Shown here: piece after piece, positions 1-7,129 of the stretch
How positions within the stretch are numbered: position 1 is the stretch's first letter
How the letters are laid out: each line of letters begins with the position of its first letter
Source of the DNA: Pelagophyceae sp. CCMP2097
Taxonomy: Eukaryota; Sar; Pelagophyceae
Length of the DNA: 15,263 nucleotides
Assembly (NCBI GenBank): GCA_026770575.1
Contig: MU657174.1
Location: forward strand, 520,809-536,071
Reading direction: 5' to 3'
The notes under the pieces: generated by a model
Told to the model about the DNA's origin: nothing
Databases searched by the model: none
Seen by the model: the letters and a program-made list of their open reading frames with translations, nothing else
Position numbers and translations under genes: made by a program

Positions 1-33
1 CTCAACTCAACTTGGAGGTAGTTGGCTCATCGA

Positions 34-98
34 CCGCCGAATAACTAACTCGAGGCGAGTTGGATGCCACTCTCCCAATTACGAGTTAGTTGGCGGCC
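34..98. repeat. small inverted repeat cluster at left edge
   Basis: AACTCG at 47-52 and CGAGTT at 56-61 form a perfect 6-bp hairpin with a 3-base loop. A second, longer imperfect inverted repeat pairs the stretch around 34-52 (CCGCC, then AACTAACTCG) with 82-98 (CGAGTTAGTTGGCGG). The surroundings are AT-richer than the neighbouring genes. It could be the end of a repeat element or an intergenic hairpin; no family is recognised. Confidence 0.4.
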
Positions 99-183
99 GA
101 AAAGCAAGGATAACTCGCCATAAACAAGTTAAAAAAATAACTAAGTCCTACCTTACCGAAAGCGTTTGGCATTTGAAAAGGTT

Positions 184-1827
184 TTAAAAAGTGTATATTT
201 TTTTAGCCGTATGGTTCATCGCGAGGTCTTGCGGGGTGAACGTCGCGATCGTCTTCGGTGCTTCCGCAGCGACCGCCTCGTACAGCGCCGGCGCCGCGAC
301 GCCCGCCGCCGCATAGGCCCACACGGTGATCGAGAGGTTTTGCAGGTTGAACGTCGCGATCTTCTTAGATGATTCGGCAGCGACCGCCTCGAACAGCGCC
401 GGCGCTGCGACGCCCGCCGTCGCAAAAGCCCACACGGTGTTCGTGGGGTCTTGCGGGTTGAATATTTTAATCTTCTTTCGTGCTTCGGCGGCGACGGCCT
501 CGAACAGCGCCGGCGCCGCGACTCGGGCTGTCGCATAAGAACACACGGCAAGCGCGAGATTTTGCGGGGTGAACGTCGCGATCTTCTTCGATGCTTCTGC
601 AGCGACAGGCTTGAACAGCGCCGGCGCCTTGACCCCCGCCGTCGCATAAGCCCACACGGTGTTCGCGATGTTTGGCGGGTTGAACGTCGCTATCTTCTTC
701 GATGATTCCGTAGCGACCGCCCCAAACAGCGCCGGCGCCGCGACGCCCACCGTCGCATAAGCCCACACGGTGTTCGCGAGCGCTTGCGAGTTGAATGTCG
801 CGATCTTCTTTGGTGCTTCCGCAGCGACCGCCTCGAACAGCGCCGGCGCCTCGACCTCTGCCGTCGCATAAGCCCACATAATGTTCGCGAGTTCTTGTGG
901 GACGAACGTCGCGATCTTCTTTGATGATTCCGCGGCAACGGCATTGAACAGTGCCGGCGCCTAGACTCTCATTGTCGAGTATGCCCACACGGTGTTCGCG
1001 AGCTCTTATGGTTTGAACCCCGCGATCTTCTTCGGTGCCGCAGCAGCGACCGCCGCGAACAGCGCCGGCGCCTCGACGTTGCCAATCTTGGCGATGCCCC
1101 AGCACGCGTACGAGAGTCCCTGCTGGCTCCACTTGTTCGTCTCGTTGATGATACTCGACGTCGCGCGGTCCACTAACTTGTGCAGGCGCGGCTCATCAGA
1201 TGACTTTTCGAATGAACGGCTGAGGACTCCGAGGCGATGGAACGACGTCGCGATGTTCATATAGTCTTAAGCAGCGCCGTTGTCCTCGAAGAGCGCGGGG
1301 ACGTCGGCGGCGGTCTCGGTCGAGACGAGCTGCTTGTTGAGCACGATGGCCACTGCTCTGTTGCCAGAGCCTGAGACTTGTGGCCGATTCGAGGACGCCT
1401 TTCGCGGTGGTGCCGTGCTGGAAGCGAGCTCCACGGCGATCTTTCGGCCGCCGATGGTCGCGCCGTCCATGTCGTCACGCACGACCTCTGGCTCTGCCGT
1501 CAAGATGGTCACGACACCTTGGCCCGTTGCGCCGCCGACTTTGACGCTGATCCCCTCGCAGTACGGCTCGAACGCCCTCTGCACATCGCCCGCCGTGGCG
1601 CCGCTCGGCAGGTTGCGCACGACGAGTGCCGCCTCGGCACGGGCCGCGGACCGGCGGACCGACGGGAGGCGGCGCGCCAGCGGGGCGAGCGGGGCGAGCT
1701 TGCGCATGCCTCGACCGCGTTTCGGGACGTCGGACTGAGCGCCGGGAAATGCTCGAGGTCGCAGCCTTGAAGATCTTCCCACTTGCACCGAGTGTCGGCG
1801 CAGCCTTGAAGATCTTCCCGCTTGCAC
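184..1827 (-). pseudogene. RRM plus 37-residue HPR/OPR-like repeat protein, broken by three in-frame stops
   Basis: One reading frame carries a recognisable protein through the whole stretch. From about 1707 (an internal Met) there is an Arg/Ala-rich leader without acidic residues, like an organelle targeting peptide. An RRM-like domain follows, with RNP2 LVVRNL and a degenerate RNP1 around GQGVVTIL. Then come a linker and seven to eight repeats of the type NTVWAYATAGVAAPALFEAV. Such helical repeats belong to the heptatricopeptide/octotricopeptide class that binds organelle RNA. The frame is cut by TAA at 1267-1269, TAA at 1006-1008 (the repeats usually have Gln there) and TAG at 961-963 (usually Glu/Lys/Ala), with no frameshift. 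Repeats stop abruptly near 212 and unrelated residues run to the stop at 184, so the 3' end, where a RAP-type domain would be expected, is missing. A recent pseudogene is most likely; stop readthrough is the alternative. Confidence 0.75.
211..1075 (-). repeat. 111-bp coding tandem repeats (37 residues each)
   Basis: The DNA word GCCCACACGGTG or a close variant recurs at 317, 428, 539, 650, 761, 872 and 983, exactly 111 bp apart. The word GCGCCGGCGC accompanies each unit. Each unit encodes 37 residues, with consensus blocks WAYATAGV, APALFEAVAAE and KKIATFNPQ. The exact period and high DNA identity point to expansion by unequal exchange or gene conversion. Confidence 0.9.
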
Positions 1828-1838
1828 CGAGTCGCAGT
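1761..1838. repeat. 39-bp tandem duplication
   Basis: Two nearly identical 39-bp units at 1761-1799 and 1800-1838 both begin GCAGCCTTGAAGATCTTCCC and continue with CTTGCACCGAGT. They lie near the 5' end of the RRM/repeat pseudogene. Because 39 is a multiple of three, the duplication keeps the frame (GRSSRLR appears twice in the upstream extension). Confidence 0.85.
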
Positions 1839-2347
1839 GTCCTTTCTATGACCTGATTTCGACTGCGTGGCTACTTCCGGGGACCGGACGTCCGAGGCTG
1901 AGTCCCCTAGTCCCCGGGCCTGAAGAGGTACGGCGTTCCGAGTCCCGATGTCCACACAAAGCGACCCGACACGTCTAGCAGGTGAACGAGTTGATGTTTC
2001 GGTGAAGGAACGTCGTATCTCAGCGGTAACTGGCTCGTCGGACGCTGCGCTGGGGTCCACGATGCTTTGCGCGTCGGCGGCGACCCGAAATCCAAGCCGG
2101 AGCCGGTCGTCGTCGCAGCGAAGCCTTTTGCGCGAGAGGGCACCCTCGAGAAGGCCCCTGCCAGAGACATTGGGGCTCCGCGCTCCCACGAGGAGCCAGT
2201 GTGCGGGCGCTCCGGCGGTGCGTCTGTTTCAAAATCGTTAAATGAGAGCCGCGCGGATGAAAGAGCGCGCAAGGGTTGAGGTCGCTAGAGGCAGAGCACC
2301 GAGAAGTGCAGCGTCTCGAACTGCTGGGCAACGCGGGCGCGGCCGAG
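1839..2347. other. no supportable gene
   Basis: Open frames exist on both strands, but they overlap each other, are Arg/Ser/Pro-rich in the way GC-rich shadows are, and carry no recognisable domain. The stretch should hold the 5' flank of the RRM/repeat pseudogene and the 3' flank of the four-helix membrane protein. Confidence 0.5.
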
Positions 2348-3028
2348 CTAGACGGGGCTGAGTTCGCGCTTGAGGCGGTCGTCGTTGGCGTTGTCGGCGT
2401 CTTCGGCGGCGGGCGCGTGGCACGCGCGGGCGACGATGCCGGTGCCGAGTAAAGCGGCGGAGCAGCCGGCGAAGATCTCTAGCACGCAGCCCCACGAGCA
2501 CGCGTTGACGTGCGTCGCGTCGTCCAAAGTGCTGTCCATCGTCTTCGCGTAGACGCCCGCGCCGCCCCAGGACAGCGCCGCGCCGCACAGCAACAAAACG
2601 CCCAAAAAGCCCTCGCGCCGCGCGCTCCGCCGCGGCTGCAGAGCGCAGCAGCCGTACGAAGCCGCGACGAGAAACGAGACGACGAGCGTGAAGAGCGTCG
2701 TGCCGCGGTTCGCCGCAATCGCCTTCCACCTGCGCAAAGGCCGGTCCGCCGACGCACGCGGGGAGCCGCGGGGGCGCGCGTCTCGAGGGTGTCAAACGCG
2801 CATCTTGCTGTTGTCGATGTCCTTCTTCTTGATCTTGCCGTCGTCGTCGGCGCCGCTGCCATCGCCGTCGCTGGAGTAGCGCCAGAGGCCAAAAGTCAGA
2901 ACGATGTCAAAGCTAAAAAACTCGACTGTGGCCTCTGTCCACTCTTCTGAAGCCACGGCGGCGAGCGACGGCAGGCAGACGAGCACGAGCACGGCCAGCG
3001 CCAGCGATACCCCGACGGCGTCGACCAT
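2348..3028 (-). CDS. four-transmembrane protein, claudin-like layout, two exons
   Basis: Exon 1 (3028-2798) gives a hydrophobic first helix at about residues 5-27, then a hydrophilic loop with the triplet GLW followed by an acidic/lysine stretch (DGDG, KIKKKD). The frame meets TGA at 2792-2794. A GT-AG intron at 2797-2723 (75 nt, phase 0) removes it and joins the same frame. Exon 2 (2722-2348) carries three more helices, TTLFTLVVSFLVAASYGCCA, GFLGVLLLCGAALSWGGAGV and one around ACSWGCVLEIFAGCSAALLG, then a short polar tail. One helix, a large first loop with GLW, and three further helices match the claudin/PMP22-like topology, although the paired loop cysteines are not evident. The product would be about 200 residues and sit in a membrane; its function is unknown. 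The splice join is inferred; a nonsense mutation is the alternative. Confidence 0.6.
2723..2797 (-). other. predicted 75-nt intron in the four-helix gene
   Basis: It starts GTTTGA and ends GGAAG, phase 0, and contains the only in-frame stop between the first and second helices. The donor is weak and another AG (GCGCAG, 7 nt earlier) gives the wrong frame, so the position is tentative. Confidence 0.45.
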
Positions 3029-3352
3029 GGTGCGAGCGACTTCAGATATACTGGCACCGCCGGGAACGCAAACGCGGATGTTGGGATCCGCCGGAATTTC
3101 CGGAAACTATCCACGCGGACACACACATTGTGGCGGACACTCGAGTGACCACTCGACGAGCCAGAGGGCCGATGAGCCCGAGGTTCTCGATCCAGAGGTC
3201 GACGAGTCGGAGCGGCCCGGCGCGCGAGGGCCGGCGCGCTCTTTGGGCTCCTGTGCGGCGCCGCGGCCTTACCCCAGTATCTCCATAAACCCCCTCGTGC
3301 TTACTGCCCCTCGGTTGCTTCTGGAGTGATTCAATCGGCTTACGCTTAGTAT
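3029..3352. other. intergenic, no gene seen
   Basis: It lies between the start of the four-helix gene and the stop codon of the ATP-grasp gene, both on the minus strand. It presumably holds the promoter of the former and the 3' end of the latter. No domain or strong motif is visible. Confidence 0.5.
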
Positions 3353-5636
3353 TTAGCGCCCGCGGCTAGCTGCTTGGCGGTTGGCAATTTGGCGCTTGAG
3401 TTCGTCGTGTTTCTTGAAGCGCATAATGCTCCGGACAAACGCCAGCGTGACCTCGCGCACGTTCTCCGCCGCCGTCACGTCCGTGACCAAGTCGCACTGC
3501 GCCTTTGGCGCGCGCATCAATCGAGCCCAGTGCTCGAGGAGCTTTGGCGGCGGCTTCCTCTCCGCGGAGCCGCCCTCGGCCACGCCCGCGTAGCGCCAGA
3601 CTTTGCCGAGGTAGCAAGGGTCCGGCATGTCCTCGAAGATGCTGCCGGCGAGCTGGCGTACGGCGGGCACCGCGCAGTGGAAGCGGCCGCCGTAGCTCCA
3701 GGGCGTGAACTCGCCGAGGACCGGGGTGCCCTCGCGGTCCAGGTACAGGTCGATTCGATAATGGATCCCCAACTCCGCGCCGAGCTTCGACGCCGTCTGC
3801 ACCAAAGCCGACCACTGCGCCGGCCGCGGCTCCTAATGCGGCGGTGGACAAAAGCGCAAAGCCGTCATCCCCAAGAAGGCAACGCGTTTCCCCATGATAT
3901 CGCCGGCGCGGCGCGGCGCCGCGTCTTCGTCGGTGCAGAGCGACTGCCCGACGTCGAGGCACTTCTCGCAGACCTACACGGGCGGTATTGCACGGGGCGG
4001 CTTTTGGTGCGTGCAAAGGGCTGCTCCGTCGTCCCTTTCAAATGTTTCGTCTTAATTGTTTTCCTTGTTTTAATACATTTATTTCGAAACCAAAAAAAAA
4101 GGGGAAATTTTGATAATCCATTTCGAATATGGCGCGGCTTCCTGACGCAGCCGTACGTGTCGATTCTCTTGTACGTGGCGTCGACCCAGAACATGCATGA
4201 ATCCTTGGAGTGAAGCTTTTGCGTGATGAGCACGGCGGCGACCTGGCCCTTTCCAAAGACGAGGAATTTGTAGTCTACTGGCATGGTCAGCGCGACCGCG
4301 CCGTTGGCGAGGCGCGGCGCCGTCTCCATGAATTCCTCGACGAGCCACGTGCGCTCGGCCCAATGCGAAGAGTCGTGGTGGTCCCATGCCCGCAGAGACG
4401 CGTTCACGTCCTCCCGACCGTTGCACCGGCCCCTGGTGAACACGTTCCGGCCTAAAGCGGAAATGCGGCCGCGGCGGCGTGGCGGCGCTGGCCGGGCGCG
4501 CATTCGAGCGCCGTGCGTCGAGCGCGACTGTGCCTCGGACGCGGGTGTGAACCCTTGCCAGAGGCGCTGATCATCACGGGCGTCACGCCTGTGGCGGTGA
4601 TCATATACGACGTGCGCCCCGGGAGGAATCTCGCTCCAGCCGACGTCCACGCCCCCCCGGGCCTCGCTTTTAAACGCGCGGCTCCCGTCTCGCCGCCCGC
4701 CCGGCTTCGACGCGGCGCGGCGCCGATGAGGGAGTGGCCGTTAAGAGGTTTGACGACGAAGTTTCTTCCCCACTCGGCCGGCCAGCGGTCCGGAAGCGCG
4801 GAGAGACCTCGGGCGTTGCACCAGAGCACCTATGCTTTCAAATTTCGGCCACCGTCTTGGGCTACCCCTTCTCGCACCTTTGGCGTCTTGACGCCGAACC
4901 GGCGCGCGAAGACGATGCCGAGGGCCTTGTGAGGTGAGGGTTTGATTTAATATCCCGGGGAGAGGACAGGCGCGCCTTGTTGTTGATCATCTGCTGCCAC
5001 GAGATCGTCCAGTTGCCGCTCCACCGCGAGAGGCGGTTCCGCGTGTACTTCAAATAGTCCACTTCCTCCTTGCACCGGTTCTCGATGACCTACAACAAAG
5101 ATTCCAAACGCGCGAACGCGCCCTCGCCGGAAACGGAAGGCCCAAAGGAGATACGGCCTCGGACCTGCGTCGATTCGATCAAGCCTACGGATCGACGGTG
5201 CGAATTGTCCCGGCGCCGCGCGTGTACGGCGGCGTCCTCTGCGCTGCTGCTCGCATCGTCCCTTTTCGCGCAATTCCAACGCGGGCTCACTCGTTGGGAT
5301 GACGCAGACGACGTCTTGGACGTCTGTGCACATTCGCTTCTTCGCGTTGATGTTCGCGGCGCAGCAGCGCTCCTCGCCGACGGCGTGGCCCTTGCAGCCG
5401 TTGCCGCCGCAGACCTTGCACTCCGCGTCGCAGCACGCTTTACCTGATTCCGAAAAGCGCGTCCCCGACATCACCTCTGCGTGGAAACGCAAAGGCGCAC
5501 CGTAGGACACGCCGCTCTGGCACCAGGCCTGCGCTGGCGCGGGCGCCGCGAAGCCCAAATCCTTCTGGCCTTTCTTCGTTTGCGCCGCGCATGTCGCCGC
5601 GCAGGCCAGCAGGACCCAGGCCCACGCGCGCGCCAT
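3353..5636 (-). CDS. secreted cysteine-rich plus TupA-like ATP-grasp protein, multi-exon
   Basis: Exon 1 starts at Met 5636 (5690 also possible) with signal peptide MARAWAWVLLACAATCAA. A cysteine-rich module follows, with CCDAECKVCGGNGC and a later CC pair. Exon 2 (5089-4976) has WTISWQQMINNK; exon 3 (4925-4878) ALGIVFARRFGVKTPK; the next exon (from 4829) LPDRWPAEWGRNFVVKPLNG. Downstream are WLVEEFM and VDYKFLVFGKGQVAAVLI. The last exon (3832-3353) has IHYRIDLYLDREGTPVLGEF. The Lys in FVVKP, the EEF strand and the late Asp/Glu motifs follow the TupA-like ATP-grasp fold, whose bacterial members act in teichuronopeptide or capsule polymer synthesis. Substrate is unknown; a secretory-pathway or surface ligase is inferred. 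Predicted introns: 5303-5090, 4975-4926, 4877-4830, 4146-3974 and 3883-3833. The join between about 4712 and 4452 is unresolved: the frame changes near a run of seven C at 4652-4658, and a good acceptor ends at 4452. Confidence 0.75.
3833..3883 (-). other. predicted 51-nt intron in the ATP-grasp gene
   Basis: It begins GTTGCC and ends GCATTAG, phase 0. It removes the in-frame TAG just before the last exon and joins GDIMGKR to EPRPAQW. Size fits the other short introns here. Confidence 0.5.
3974..4146 (-). other. predicted AT-rich intron in the ATP-grasp gene
   Basis: The stretch at about 4030-4130 is much AT-richer than its flanks and has stops in the coding frame. GTCAGG at 4146 and the acceptor GTGTAG ending at 3974 give a phase 0 intron of 173 nt leading into VCEKCLDVGQSLC. 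The donor is uncertain. Confidence 0.45.
4830..4877 (-). other. predicted 48-nt GT-AG intron in the ATP-grasp gene
   Basis: The donor AAAG/GTGCGA and acceptor GCATAG are both good, and the intron is phase 0. It removes an in-frame TAG and joins GVKTPK directly to VLWCNARG. This is one of the clearest introns in the window. Confidence 0.75.
4926..4975 (-). other. predicted 50-nt intron with GC-AG ends
   Basis: Exon 2 ends QQMINNK and exon 3 begins ALGIVF. The only join that keeps both frames and gives the expected family sequence uses donor AAG/GCGCGC and acceptor CACAAG. A GC donor is the known minor class of the major spliceosome. Confidence 0.5.
5090..5303 (-). other. first intron of the ATP-grasp gene, donor uncertain
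   Basis: The acceptor TTTGTTGTAG ending at 5090 is clear. Donor GTCATC at 5303 keeps the frame (DVVC joined to VIENRC). The stronger donor GTGAGC at 5290 would put exon 2 out of frame unless a small extra exon lies between. Confidence 0.5.
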
Positions 5637-6005
5637 GCCGCCAAAGGCAATCGCAAAAGCGGCCGACGCGCGCCGGAGCACGCCACCCACTCGATAGATT
5701 ACGATCGAGGCCTGACACTCGTCGCGCGCGCCTGGCTGCTTATACTACTACTAGCGCTTCCAACTTTGAATCCATGCTCCGCATTCAAGCCGTGAATTTG
5801 CCGTGGCGAAAACGAGAGGCAATTTCGTGAAGGATTTGAATGCGGGCGAATTTTTCTTTTCGGCGATATTCTACCGCATTCAAGTTCTTTGAAAACGAGT
5901 CACGACCTTGGACTCGGAAGCTTCCTTCGCACGCGCACGTCGAGGCCTGGTCGCAGCACGTCGCTGCATCCTTTCGAGAGCACCTCGCTGTCTGGGAGGC
6001 GCGGC
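5637..6005. promoter_or_regulatory. divergent promoter region with three CCGCATTCAA motifs
   Basis: The region separates the minus-strand ATP-grasp gene from the plus-strand metallo-hydrolase. CCGCATTCAA occurs at 5779-5788 and 5874-5883, and its reverse complement TTGAATGCGG at 5836-5845. The last two form potential stem arms with a 28-base loop. The stretch around 5750-5890 is AT-richer than the flanking genes. A shared regulatory site is inferred; transcription starts are not known. Confidence 0.45.
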
Positions 6006-6977
6006 ATGGCCCGCCCGGTTTCGCGTGGCGGCGCGGCGCGGCGTGGCGCGGCGCTGTTCCTCGCCGCGGCGTGGCTGCCGCGCCTCGTCGCGTTCGACTT
6101 TGAGTTCACGCACCTCGGCTTCAACGCGCAGCGGTGGCGCTTCGCGCGCGCGGCCGGCCCGGGCGGCGCGGCCGACCCGAGAGATACGGCGACGGTGCTC
6201 GTCGACCCGCTGGCCGGCCGCCTCGTCTTCGGCGTTCCAGAGGTCTACGCCGCCGACGCGGGCCTCTCGCTGAAGAGCGCGGAATCGTTGATGGTCGAGC
6301 ACGAGGTCTGCGCTATCCTAATCACCCAGAACTTTGACGATCACTGCCACGTGCCCACTCTGAAGATGCTCGCCTCGCGCCTCGCGCCGAACTTCGTCGT
6401 CGTCGCCCCGGAGAGCGCGCGCTTGAAGCTCGAGGGCATCTTCGACAAGCAGACGCTCCGCTTCCTCGAGGCGGGCGAGTGCGTCGTATTGCCCCGCAGC
6501 GAGGCACCGCGCTTATCATCAAAAGTCGTCCGCGAGGGCGCATCGCGGCGTTTGCCCGGCGAGGGTCTCGTCGTGACGGCGGTGCGCGGGTCGCGCGTCG
6601 GGCCGCCGTGGTCTAAGCGCGAGCTCGGGTTTCTGGTGGGGGACGTGGCGGACGCGGAAAGAGTGTACTACGAGCCGCACGGCGACGTCACCCCAGCCCG
6701 GCACCTGCGCGCGACGGCCGTCGTCGCGCCCGTCGTGGAGCAGCGCCTCGGGCCCCTCGTCTTGGTGCACGGCCGCCAACGCGCGCTGGAGACTGCGAAC
6801 GCGCTCCGCGCGCAGACGTTGATCCCGCTTAACAACGGCGATGGAATGGCGTCCGGCGCGCTCGCAAAGGTCATCGAGGCCTCGAGCTGCGAGAAGAAGC
6901 GACTGCGAAAAGATGACGGTAAGCTCGTCGTCGCGGAAACGCAGCTCGGACAACCCTTTCGACTAAATGCGACATAA
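6006..6977 (+). CDS. metallo-beta-lactamase-fold hydrolase of the plant/cyanobacterial type
   Basis: A single uninterrupted frame. I chose the Met at 6006 because it opens a signal-like segment (Arg-rich start, GAALFLAAAWLPRLVAF); an upstream Met at 5889 would add 39 Arg/Ser-rich residues. The Phe after LVA could mark a bipartite plastid presequence of the stramenopile kind, which is an inference. The core has TQNFDDHCHVPTLKML, the divergent metal-binding motif of a metallo-hydrolase family found in plant plastids and cyanobacteria, where the first His of the usual HxHxDH is replaced. After it come FVVVAPESA, a YYEPHGD motif in which His is a likely ligand, and LIPLNNGDGMASGALAKVIE, typical of the C-terminus of these plant proteins. 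The substrate is unknown. The gene ends 152 bp from the convergent phosphatase. Confidence 0.8.
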   Translation: MARPVSRGGAARRGAALFLAAAWLPRLVAFDFEFTHLGFNAQRWRFARAAGPGGAADPRDTATVLVDPLAGRLVFGVPEVYAADAGLSLKSAESLMVEHEVCAILITQNFDDHCHVPTLKMLASRLAPNFVVVAPESARLKLEGIFDKQTLRFLEAGECVVLPRSEAPRLSSKVVREGASRRLPGEGLVVTAVRGSRVGPPWSKRELGFLVGDVADAERVYYEPHGDVTPARHLRATAVVAPVVEQRLGPLVLVHGRQRALETANALRAQTLIPLNNGDGMASGALAKVIEASSCEKKRLRKDDGKLVVAETQLGQPFRLNAT

Positions 6978-7129
6978 TCAATCCCGGATTTCCGTATTCC
7001 GCGGGCGGTCAGTCGCGCTCGTCCATCTTCGGTGCTCCTTGGATCATGGTGCTTTGATGGCATCCAACCCCCACCTGGGGCTCGTAGGGACGTCGACATA
7101 GAGAGGTGCGTTTCAATTCCTTTTTACTG

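Noticed and set aside
184..1827. Alternative genetic code with TAA/TAG as sense codons
   Set aside because: The phosphatase ends at TAG and the metallo-hydrolase at TAA in positions fitting their families, and other in-frame stops are better explained by introns. Point mutations in a pseudogene are simpler.
1509..2189. 226-residue open frame on the minus strand overlapping the RRM pseudogene
   Set aside because: Arg/Ser-rich, no domain, and antiparallel or offset to a frame with clear RRM homology; it is a GC-driven shadow.
2238..2795. Arg-rich 185-residue frame over exon 2 of the four-helix gene
   Set aside because: It would follow from using the acceptor at 2730 and destroys three well-formed membrane helices.
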